From the NCBI RefSeq assembly GCF_027912455.1, contig NZ_CP115446.1, positions 372,001 to 436,000 of the forward strand: a DNA stretch of 64,000 nucleotides, written 5' to 3'. Positions 53,025 through 61,200 of this stretch are shown in pieces; the first letter of the stretch is position 1; every line of letters starts with the position of its first letter. Source of the DNA: Aurantiacibacter sp. MUD61. Lineage in GTDB: Bacteria; Pseudomonadota; Alphaproteobacteria; Sphingomonadales; Sphingomonadaceae. The notes beneath the pieces are model-generated. The model was given only the letters and a program-made list of their open reading frames with translations, had not been told where the DNA came from and ran no database searches. Made by a program: the position numbers and the translations under genes.

Positions 53025-54343
53025 CGCCGGGGTATTTCTGCACGCTGGACGGGTGAATGCAAGCGGCGGAAAAGCTTGCCCCGCTCACTGAACAAAACGA
53101 CGACCAGACCGAGCAAGCCGCAAGCCAGCATGGAATAGGCGAGCGGCAACGGAGTGCCATCGTACAGGCTGCCGATAAATGCGCCGAGGATCGCGCCGGT
53201 CATCATGCGCAGCGCCGTCTGGCCGCTGCTGGCGGACCCTGCGATATGCTGGAAATCCTGCATGGCGATGGAACTGAAATTCGCACCGACAAAGCCCAGC
53301 GTCGCCATCGCGCAGCTCATCAGCACGATAAATTCCCACAAGATATAAGGCGGCCCGAAGGATCGCCAGACGAGCAGCGCCGACACCACGATAAAGCCGA
53401 GCAGAGCGGCATGGCTCACCCGCCGCGCGCCGAATTTTTCGACAATGCGCGAATTGGTGAAATTGCTCGCCACCATGCCGAGCACGGCCCCGCCGAAGAT
53501 CAGCGCGAAGTAATCGCCTTGCCCGAAAGTCTGCGAAATCAGCTGCTGCGAGGAATTGAGGAAGCCGAACAGCGAACCGAACACCAGCGCGGCGCCGATG
53601 ACATAACCGATGGATTGGCGCGCAAAAATCGCCTTGCCCATGTTCTTGAGGATCGTCTTTGCGCGGATGTCCTGCCTATCTTCCTCGTGCAAGGTCTCTG
53701 GCAGGCGCAGCCACGCCCAGGTGGCAGCGATGCTGCCCACGATGGCCATCGCGCCGAAGATCGCGCGCCAGCCGAAAAAGTACATGATGCCCTGACCGAT
53801 GGCCGGTGCGAGGATCGGCACGAGCAGGAAGATCATCATGATGAGGCTCATCAACCGGGCCATCTTGTCGCCGCCCACATGATCGCGCACCATCGCGAGC
53901 GGCACCACGCTGAGACCGGCGCAGAGCACGCCCTGCACCAGCCGGAGAGCGACCAGCAGGTCGAAATTCGTCACCAGTGCGCAAGCGAGCGACAATGTGA
54001 TGTAGGAGACCAGCGCCAGCGCCAGCACGGGCCGCCGCCCGAAACGATCGGCAAAGGCTCCGGGGAAGAACGCGCCGATCCCGCCGCCAAGGAAATAGGC
54101 CCCGATCACGAATTGCCGCTCATTGCCCTCAGCGCCCATTTCTCCGGCGATCTGGCCGAGTGCGGGGAGCATGGAATCGATGCCGAAGGCCTGCAGGCTC
54201 ATCAGCATCGCCATCAGGAAAATCAGCTCCCGCTCCCCCAGCTTGCGGGTCAGCGGGTTCGATTTGGCGGAATTGTCCGTTTGGGCGGGATCATCTTGGC
54301 TCACCACGGGCTTGTGGCGGTGATGTGCGCAAAAGGAAAGCAC
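53021..54343 (-). CDS. Bcr/CflA-type major facilitator exporter
   Basis: 440 residues, twelve hydrophobic helices, with the MFS loop motif FADRFGRRPVLALALVSY and the helix-5 region VQGVLCAGLSVVPLAMVRDH of the Bcr/CflA drug-resistance family. Conserved segments FGIDSMLPALGQIAGEM and FLLVPILAPAIGQGIMYFFG agree. The substrate is unknown; coupling to glpD may be incidental or may suggest polyol or phosphodiester transport. The first about 13-40 residues are poorly conserved and the true start could be a later GTG. Divergent from dinB. Confidence 0.88.
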   Translation of the reverse strand: MLSFCAHHRHKPVVSQDDPAQTDNSAKSNPLTRKLGERELIFLMAMLMSLQAFGIDSMLPALGQIAGEMGAEGNERQFVIGAYFLGGGIGAFFPGAFADRFGRRPVLALALVSYITLSLACALVTNFDLLVALRLVQGVLCAGLSVVPLAMVRDHVGGDKMARLMSLIMMIFLLVPILAPAIGQGIMYFFGWRAIFGAMAIVGSIAATWAWLRLPETLHEEDRQDIRAKTILKNMGKAIFARQSIGYVIGAALVFGSLFGFLNSSQQLISQTFGQGDYFALIFGGAVLGMVASNFTNSRIVEKFGARRVSHAALLGFIVVSALLVWRSFGPPYILWEFIVLMSCAMATLGFVGANFSSIAMQDFQHIAGSASSGQTALRMMTGAILGAFIGSLYDGTPLPLAYSMLACGLLGLVVVLFSERGKLFRRLHSPVQRAEIPRR

Positions 54344-54399
54344 CGATTAAAGGCGGTGCCCGGCGCTTCACGGTTCCCGCATCGCGCGGGTGTGCTTAT

Positions 54400-55536
54400 A
54401 TGCCGCTCATGGCCGAGAATGCTGCCAATCCTGTTGACGAAAACGCGGATGAGGCGCCGGGTCTGCGCAAGATCATCCATGTCGATATGGATGCGTTTTT
54501 TGCGAGCGTAGAGCAGCGGGACAATCCCGAATTGCGCGGCAAGCCGGTCGCCGTGGGCGGATCGTCAGGCCGCGGCGTGGTGGCGGCGGCGAGCTACGAG
54601 GCGCGGAAATTCGGTGTGAAAAGCGCCATGCCATCGGTCACAGCCAAGCGGAAATGCCCGGACCTGATTTTCGTCAAAAGCCGCTTCGATGCCTATCGCG
54701 AGGTCTCCGCGCAGATCCGCGAAATCTTTCTCTATCACACGCCGCATGTCGAACCGCTCAGCCTCGATGAGGCGTTTCTGGATGTTACCGAAGACATTCA
54801 CGGCATCGGTTCCGCCACCGCAATCGCGCAGGCTATTCGCAAGGCTATCCGCGAGACCACGCAGCTGACTGCGAGTGCGGGGGTTTCCTACAACAAATTC
54901 CTCGCCAAGCTGGCGAGCGACCAGAACAAGCCCGATGGGCTTTGCGTCATCCGCCCCGGCCAAGGTGCCGAATTCGTACAATCGCTCCCCATCCGGCGCT
55001 TCCATGGGATCGGACCAAAGGGCGCCGAAAAGATGGCGCGGCTGGGCATTGAAACAGGCGCAGACCTGGCTGGGAAAGACCTGCAGTGGCTTCGCGCACA
55101 TTTCGGTAGTTTCGGCGATTATCTGTTCAAGGCGGCACGCGGGATTGATCATCGCCCCGTCCGCGCCAATCGCATCCGCAAGAGCATTGGCGGGGAGCGC
55201 ACTTTCAGCGAAGATATCTCCAGCGGCAGCGCGCTGCGCGAAACGCTCGACAACATCATCGAAATCGTCTGGGGGCGCATCGCTGACAAACAGGCGAAGG
55301 GGCGAACGGTCACGCTGAAGGTGAAGTTCAACGACTTCCAGATCATGACCCGCGCCCGCTCGCTCGATGCGCCCGTGGCGGACAGGGCGCAATTCGCCGC
55401 GATCGCGCATGAGATACTGGAAGCCGAACTGCCCCTCGCCATGCCGATCCGGCTGATGGGTCTGACGCTGAGCAACCTCGAGAGAGAAAAAGAGAGCAAA
55501 GGCAAACGCGAGGATCCGCAATTGCCGTTACTCTAA
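54400..55536 (+). CDS. dinB: DNA polymerase IV (DinB, Y-family)
   Basis: Error-prone translesion polymerase. 378 residues with catalytic motifs IIHVDMDAFFASVEQ (Asp29, Asp31) and HVEPLSLDEAFLDVT, the fingers VVAAASYEARKFGVKSAMPS, the helix-hairpin-helix SLPIRRFHGIGPKGAEKM and the little-finger region ERTFSEDISSGSALRE. The C-terminal QLPLL is a beta-clamp-binding motif. The ATG at 54409 is an alternative; 54400 has a GGG at a suitable distance. It is divergent from the exporter gene and followed 39 bases later by a small exported protein. Confidence 0.96.
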   Translation: MPLMAENAANPVDENADEAPGLRKIIHVDMDAFFASVEQRDNPELRGKPVAVGGSSGRGVVAAASYEARKFGVKSAMPSVTAKRKCPDLIFVKSRFDAYREVSAQIREIFLYHTPHVEPLSLDEAFLDVTEDIHGIGSATAIAQAIRKAIRETTQLTASAGVSYNKFLAKLASDQNKPDGLCVIRPGQGAEFVQSLPIRRFHGIGPKGAEKMARLGIETGADLAGKDLQWLRAHFGSFGDYLFKAARGIDHRPVRANRIRKSIGGERTFSEDISSGSALRETLDNIIEIVWGRIADKQAKGRTVTLKVKFNDFQIMTRARSLDAPVADRAQFAAIAHEILEAELPLAMPIRLMGLTLSNLEREKESKGKREDPQLPLL

Positions 55537-55575
55537 TTGGATTGCGCGGCCGCCCGAATCGCAGTATTTTTGACC

Positions 55576-55923
55576 ATGGTTTTCGCAATCCTTCTGGCTG
55601 CAATCGCGCCGGCATCCGCCTCCCTCCCTGACGTCACCTATGACGAAGCTGTCGCCTGCAGCTTCCTCGGCATGGGCATTGGCCTTTCCGATACCCATTC
55701 GCGCGAAGAACAACGCGAGATTATTGGCCTGGCAGTGCGATATATGCAGGCTGCGAAGGAAATCGGCGGGCGGACCGATAGTGAAGTCGTCGATGACATG
55801 GCGGCTGCGGGCGATCTGATCGCGGCTGAAATCGATGGCAGCACAAATCCGCGACAGGAACTTGATGCCCGTTGGATGGCCTGCGTGGACAATTCGGAAA
55901 ACTTGCCAGCCGCAGAGAGCTAG
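55576..55923 (+). CDS. Exported protein, function unknown
   Basis: 115 residues from the ATG at 55576, which begins a signal peptide (MVFAILLAAIAPASA). The mature part is helical and acidic, with VACSFLGMGIGLSDTHSREE, IIGLAVRYMQAAKEIGG and a terminal RWMACVDNSENL; two Cys residues may pair. The earlier TTG start at 55537 would disturb the signal peptide. The family is not recognised. Its stop shares four bases with the NUDIX gene's stop (55920-55923). Confidence 0.66.
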   Translation: MVFAILLAAIAPASASLPDVTYDEAVACSFLGMGIGLSDTHSREEQREIIGLAVRYMQAAKEIGGRTDSEVVDDMAAAGDLIAAEIDGSTNPRQELDARWMACVDNSENLPAAES

Positions 55924-56396
55924 AGTTTTCGCGCCTGAAGCATTTCGAGACGCGGGCGCACACGCTTTTCCAGTGGCTCGGGAAGATCGTCCAAATCGAA
56001 GTAACGCGCATCGATCACCTCGCGCATGTCGGGACGGGGCTTTTCCAAAACCCGTGCAGTGAAGACCCAGACATGGTGCTTGCGGTCCTGCCCCGGCACT
56101 TGCTCCTTGTGCTCCATGACCAGTTCGAGATCGCTCAGCTCGACGCTCAACTCCTCCCTGATCTCGCGCCGGATGCCGTCCTCCGGGTTTTCGTCGCGCT
56201 TGATCCCGCCCGCCGGCATCGCCCATTTGCGCGCGCCATAGGAATGGCGCACGAGAAGCAGCTGGTCGTCGGCATCAAAGCCGATCAGCGCCACGCCGTA
56301 GACATCGGCGCTCGCATGTTGCTGCCAGAAATTGCGAATGCGATTGGCCAGCGGCATCAGCGGTCGCTGGACCCAGGCGGGGATCAGGTGAAGCAT
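55920..56396 (-). CDS. NUDIX hydrolase
   Basis: 158 residues. The Nudix box GGIKRDENPEDGIRREIREE spans residues 63-82 and fits Gx5Ex7REUxEE (Gly63, Glu69, Arg77-Glu78, Glu81-Glu82), with Ser84 in place of the usual Gly. It hydrolyses nucleoside-diphosphate-linked substrates; the specific one is not predictable. The flanks ADVYGVALIGFDADDQLLLV and HKEQVPGQDRKHHVWVFTA belong to the domain. Its start overlaps the 3' end of pgl by 13 bases, so it is coupled to pgl. Confidence 0.91.
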   Translation of the reverse strand: MLHLIPAWVQRPLMPLANRIRNFWQQHASADVYGVALIGFDADDQLLLVRHSYGARKWAMPAGGIKRDENPEDGIRREIREELSVELSDLELVMEHKEQVPGQDRKHHVWVFTARVLEKPRPDMREVIDARYFDLDDLPEPLEKRVRPRLEMLQARKL

Positions 56397-57007
56397 GTCA
56401 CTTTCGTATCGCCGCGCGCGCCGAGCAACCGGGCGATGGGCAGATCATGCTCGCCCGCCGCGCCTGCATCGAACACGCCGCGCTTCTCATCGCCGCGAAT
56501 GACGAACATCAGGCGATCGGTATCCAGAAGCGATGGCATGGTAAGCGTGATGCGATCGAACGGAGCCTCCGGCGGCAACGGATCTGGCGTGAGGCGTTTT
56601 ACGCGGGCAGGCTCATTCACCTGCGGATCGGTGTTCGGGAACAGGCTGGCGATATGTCCATCCGCCCCCATGCCGAGCCAAACCAGTGCGAAATGCGGCA
56701 CGTCCTCCATGACGGTCAGCGTCACAACGGTCGCACCGAGCGGCTCGAAGAGCGCGCGAATCTTGCCGGTATTGCTCGCCTGGTGATCTTCGGGGACGAT
56801 CCTGTCATCGCCCGGCCATACGGTAAGGCGTGACCAATCGAGATCAGCCTTCACAAGCTCTTCGAAAATCGGGAACGGGGTCGAGCCGCCGGGTACACTG
56901 ATGGCAACCGGCTCAGCACTTTCAGCGAATTTCGCAGCGATCAGCTTTTCAAGGAAAGCGGCGATCTCAGCCGCTCCGGCGTCGTCAATATATTCGATAT
57001 CAGTCAT
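56384..57007 (-). CDS. pgl: 6-phosphogluconolactonase
   Basis: Hydrolyses 6-phosphogluconolactone in the oxidative pentose phosphate or Entner-Doudoroff route. 207 residues from the ATG at 57007. Family motifs: AISVPGGSTPFPIFEELVK, LTVWPGDDRIVPEDHQASN, LVWLGMGADGHIASLFP with the conserved Gly-Ala-Asp-Gly-His, and ITLTMPSLLDTDRLMFVI. It is slightly shorter than many homologues. The open frame upstream of the ATG overlaps the dps terminator and is not coding. It overlaps the downstream NUDIX gene by 13 bases. Confidence 0.93.
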   Translation of the reverse strand: MTDIEYIDDAGAAEIAAFLEKLIAAKFAESAEPVAISVPGGSTPFPIFEELVKADLDWSRLTVWPGDDRIVPEDHQASNTGKIRALFEPLGATVVTLTVMEDVPHFALVWLGMGADGHIASLFPNTDPQVNEPARVKRLTPDPLPPEAPFDRITLTMPSLLDTDRLMFVIRGDEKRGVFDAGAAGEHDLPIARLLGARGDTKVTCFT

Positions 57008-57025
57008 GGGCCGGACCCTAAAGGC

Positions 57026-57058
57026 AAAACCGCCGCAGAGCGAGAACTCTGCGGCGGC
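57026..57058 (-). terminator. Intrinsic terminator of dps
   Basis: An 11-bp perfect stem (CCGCCGCAGAG 57030-57040 with CTCTGCGGCGG 57047-57057, six-base loop). On the minus strand it is followed by TTTTGCC. It sits 27 bases past the dps stop and separates dps from pgl. Confidence 0.75.
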
Positions 57059-57083
57059 GGAATAGCTATGCGTCCAACTGCGC

Positions 57084-57545
57084 TTACTGGATTGTCGAGC
57101 TGAGGAACCAGACACGCTCTTCTGCCATGTCGGTCCAATCGTCGAGCAACCCGTCGGTGGCATTATCGCCAGCCGCTTCAGCGTGCTTCTTGAGGGCCTT
57201 CAATGCACCGACCATTTTCCGGTTATCGTCGCGCAGTTCTTCGACCATCTTTTCTGCAGACAGGGTCGTATCATCCTGATCCTTGATCTGCGTCTTGGCA
57301 GCGACGGAAGCGATGCTGGTCAGCGTGTCGGCGCCATTCTTGCGCACGCGCTCACCGATGTCATCGATCTGGTCGCGAATTTCGATCGCCTGCTCGTCGA
57401 ACAGCAGGTGGAGATCGCGGAAACGCGGGCCCTTCACATGCCAGTGAAAATTCTTAGTCTTGAAATACAGCGCGAGATGATCGGCAAGCAGGCCGTTAAG
57501 ACCGTCGATCAACGCAGCTTTCGAATTGTCGCCTGAGGTACTCAT
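57084..57545 (-). CDS. dps: Dps-family DNA starvation/ferritin-like protein
   Basis: Dodecameric iron-storage protein that protects DNA during oxidative stress. 153 residues with the inter-subunit ferroxidase residues His34 (KNFHWHVKGPRFRDLH), Asp61 and Glu65 (RDQIDDIGERV) and the C-terminal helix DDWTDMAEERVWFLSSTIQ. The N-terminal tail is short and not strongly Lys-rich, so DNA condensation may be weak. A dyad 84 bases upstream suggests redox control, and a strong terminator follows the stop. Confidence 0.94.
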   Translation of the reverse strand: MSTSGDNSKAALIDGLNGLLADHLALYFKTKNFHWHVKGPRFRDLHLLFDEQAIEIRDQIDDIGERVRKNGADTLTSIASVAAKTQIKDQDDTTLSAEKMVEELRDDNRKMVGALKALKKHAEAAGDNATDGLLDDWTDMAEERVWFLSSTIQ

Positions 57546-57628
57546 AATGGGTCTCCGTAAGAAATGCGTGTTTGCCTTTTCAACGGGCGACAGCGCCGTT
57601 TGGTTTCACTTAGAATACGGATGGGCTT

Positions 57629-57645
57629 GATCGATAAAAGCGATC
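57629..57645. promoter_or_regulatory. Dyad GATCG-N7-CGATC upstream of dps, OxyR-like spacing
   Basis: GATCG and CGATC are separated by seven bases (57629-57633 and 57641-57645), the half-site spacing of OxyR operators. A second ATCG...CGAT pair lies next to it with an eight-base gap. It is 84 bases upstream of the dps start. The match to known OxyR sites is only approximate, so this is a candidate operator. Confidence 0.35.
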
Positions 57646-57649
57646 GAAA

Positions 57650-58204
57650 TTAAACGATTGCATCAGATAAACCGATCGCAATTGCCGCAACGATCAAAAG
57701 CATTGCGATTGTAACGCGCAACATTTTGCGCGGGAGGAGTTCCCAGTCCGGTCCTGCCATGATGGCGATCCCCAACACACCCGCGGCGGCAAGTGTTCCA
57801 CCAGCCGCCGCAAGGACCGGCGCGCCACTCGCGACACTCAGCGATAGCACGAGCAGACCGCTCGCATCGGCAAAGATTCCGGCGAACAAGACGATGAAAA
57901 TCGCGCCGAGCGATTGTGTAGGCTCTTGCGGTGCGGAAGGCGCGTCCAGGAATGCGACCTCAGCGGCAGCCAGAGCAAGAGCTGCTGCGACGAACCATCT
58001 TTTGTGCTCAGGCGTCAGCAGGTCAGCGAATGACGTGGCCAGCCACGCCGCGGCCGCACACGCACCAATCGCACAAACAAGGGCCACACTCAAAAGCGCC
58101 GCCGGCTTTGCGCCCGCCGAAGCCAGACGCGCCACACGCACAGCCTCTCGCCCGGCCAGCATGGCAAGCGCCACCGAAAGGAAGGTGAGAAAGAATGTGG
58201 TCAT
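57650..58204 (-). CDS. Polytopic membrane protein, function unknown
   Basis: 184 residues, about six hydrophobic spans (e.g. TTFFLTFLSVALAMLAG, LLSVALVCAIGACAAAAWLA, SLGAIFIVLFAGIFADASG, LVLSLSVASGAPVLAAAGG and TIAMLLIVAAIAIGL). An amphipathic basic loop (GREAVRVARLASAGAK) follows the first helix. It has the helix number of GDT1/TMEM165-like transporters, but their E-x-G-D-K/R signature is not visible, so no function is assigned. It lies upstream of dps on the same strand; a dyad lies between them. Confidence 0.64.
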   Translation of the reverse strand: MTTFFLTFLSVALAMLAGREAVRVARLASAGAKPAALLSVALVCAIGACAAAAWLATSFADLLTPEHKRWFVAAALALAAAEVAFLDAPSAPQEPTQSLGAIFIVLFAGIFADASGLLVLSLSVASGAPVLAAAGGTLAAAGVLGIAIMAGPDWELLPRKMLRVTIAMLLIVAAIAIGLSDAIV

Positions 58205-58295
58205 GGGCAGGCTGCGTCAAACCCGAATTTGCTACGCTGTGCAAGCCACGCCCATTGCCGCCCCTGTTCACCCTGAGCGCGGCGTCGATACGTAA

Positions 58296-61200
58296 TTAAG
58301 CGAACCAGTCCTGATGCTCACGCATGATCGAATTGTTGTCGCGCGTGTCGGCATGGCAGCTGGCGCCAAAGCTGCACAGATCCTGACGGATGAGAGCGAT
58401 GCGTTTCAGCATTGCACTTTCCTCACCTTTCGAGCGCAACATATGCGAAGGGCCGGTCTGAGGAATCAGAGCCGCGTCCTGATCGATGACCCCGGAGAGA
58501 CCATCAAAGACTGCGTTCACCAGTGGGCTGCTCTCAGGCCGCAAATAACCTTGCAAGGAAGAGTCTTTTGGCTGTGAGCGCGTCAATGGAAGATCTTGCG
58601 AACGCAGAGTCCCCTGCTGTTTGACCTCACGCAGGGACTCGGGACCGTATTCCGCGTGATAGGCATTTACGAGCATCTGGCGACGTTCGGACATTGCGGA
58701 ATGGCGGCCCTCGACATGGCCAATGTGTTTATCCATTTGCATTGGCGCTGGCGCGGCCCGCTTACTCTGCACGTTTTCCTTAAGTTCGAGATAGCCGAGC
58801 GAGACGTCGGCTAGGCCTGCAAAACCATCGAAGTCAGAGAAAGTGACCTTTGTGACTTCGTTGATAGCGTTGCCGCCATATTCCGATCGGCCCTGCTGTC
58901 CGAACAATTCGATTGTGGCGACGCTCGTATCGATGATGGAAACAAGCTCGCCATCCTGCGTCACGCCATCGTGATTGCTGTCGAACCAGATTTTCAGGTC
59001 CTGCCAAATGGCATCGCCTGCATCCAGGATGCCGTCCTCATTGCCATCAAATGTGCGCAGGCCCTCAAGGTCGGTCGCGCCGCGACCCGCATATTGCGAG
59101 AAGGAAATTTCCTGCCCCGATGTGATGGCATTGTCGCCATCCAGATCGAGCGCCAGGATGCCGTCACCGCCGGAAATCCAGCCGATCCGTTCGAGATCGC
59201 CATCACCATCAGCATCGAAGTTGATCTGGGAGCGCCCGACCGGCGTCAATTCAAGGCCGTTCAAATCGAAATCGATCACGATTGGTGCAAGTTCACCGCC
59301 GAAATCTGCCGTGTCGGTATTTGCGGTATCGCGTGCGAACAATTTGCTCGTTTCTTTTCTGGTGAAAGCCTTCGAGGAATCCTTCTCAGAGCCGCCGTGC
59401 TCAACACCGAGAACCACATCACCAAAGCCGCCCGCTGACCCGTCAGCATAGGTGAAGGTCCCAGAGTTCAGGACTGCATTCTTGGAGGTCTTCTTGTGCT
59501 TGTCATTGGTCGGCTCGCCCGTCAGATCGATCGACACGATGCCATGCTCTGCGAGTGTCTTCAGCTCGCCTTCCTCAGAAATGCCGTTGGCATTCGCATC
59601 CTGCCACAGCAGGAAATTGGCGTAAAAGACGTCGTTCGAATCCAGCTTGCCATCGGAGACGCCTTCGGCATCGAAATCAAAGCCACGCAGACCTTCAAGG
59701 TCTGTCGTCGCGCCTTCGGCATCCTGGATGAAGCTGATTTCCGAAATATCGTCGATTGCGCCAGAGCCATCGCGGTCCAGTGCGAGAAAGGCATCGTCGC
59801 CGGAAATCCAGCCGAGATTGTCGAGCAGGCCATCTTCATCGACATCCCACGCAACGCTGCTTTTAGACGCCTTGACCAGTTCGACACCGTCACCATCAAG
59901 GTCCATGACGATCGGCCAAATCGGACCACCCATTGGATCAGGTGCATAGGTGATAGACACCGTACCTGAACCTGTCGACGTTCCGTCACTGGCCGTGACG
60001 GTAACGTTCGCGAACTCGTAATCCTGCCGGTTCCAATAGGCAGTGGTGTAAAGTTGGCTGCCTCCATTCAGCATGTAATAGTCTTCGTTGAGATTGCTGG
60101 TGTGCGATGTGACCGAAAAAGTCAGCGTATCGCCCTCGGGATCATAGGCGTTGATCGTGGTGATCGCTCCACCTGTGAATCTGGAATAGATAGTGATGTT
60201 TCGATCTTCGACCTGCGGCGGGCTGCTGGAACCGGTGGCATCGCCCACCAGCTTTGGCAGCGATAGCTTGTGACCATTGATCTGGATGTATTCGACCGCC
60301 TTCGCCAAGGTTTTCTGGCCGATGATCTTCACCCTGTCGGGCGCGTTGAATGCAGTGTAGTTCTGCCCGTCCACCTTGAGGCCGATATACAAATCATTGC
60401 CGCTATATTCGATCATCAGGTCGCTCGACTTGATGTCCCCGGCGAACACCAAGGTCTCATAGCCGCCGGTATCGTCGATAATGTCGACGCCGCTACCGCG
60501 CCCGAAGATATAGGTGTCTGAATGCGCACCGCCGCGCAGTGTGTCGGTACCCGCACCGCCGATGAGCACATCGAGGCCTTCGCCCCCATTGATGACATCA
60601 TTGCCGGAATAGCCATGCAGCCAGTCGCTTTGGCCTGTTCCATGCAGCGTATTGTTGCCGCCACCGCCGTTCTGAAAGCTGGTCAGATGACTAATCCATA
60701 GCCAAGACCCATTTTCGAAAGTCAGGCGGTCCATGGTGTAGGACTTCAGACCCTGGCTATCGGTGCTGAAATGGCTTTGGACATACATTTTGTCCGAAGT
60801 GGATTTGCGACCAAGGACGAGAGTCGAGCCGCTGCGAGACATGGTGAGGTCGTTCAGCGAAATCGAGCCGTCGACCACCATGTAATCGTAGAAACCGCCG
60901 GTGTCCGTCACATAATCGACACCCGTTCCATCGGTAAAACCGTAGGAATCGTCGCCGCCCTTGCCATACATGTAGTCATTGCCTGCGCCAGCCTGAAAGC
61001 GCTCGCTTTCGTCGGTCCCATGAATGGTATCGCCAAAATTGGAGCCGATCACCTGTTCGATGCTGCTGTAGGTATCACCTGCAGCCCAGCCGCCGGAACC
61101 GGTGCCGGATCCGAGATTCACGTAAACGCCTGCCGTGGAATCCGCATAATCGACTGTGTCGATGCCTTCGCCACCGTCAAAAGCAATCGCGCCCGTGGAA

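Noticed and set aside
53057..54511. Plus-strand open frame of 484 codons across the exporter gene
   Set aside because: It is complementary to the Bcr/CflA gene and into dinB; composition is His/Glu/Arg-heavy and no domain is seen, so it is a GC-rich shadow frame.
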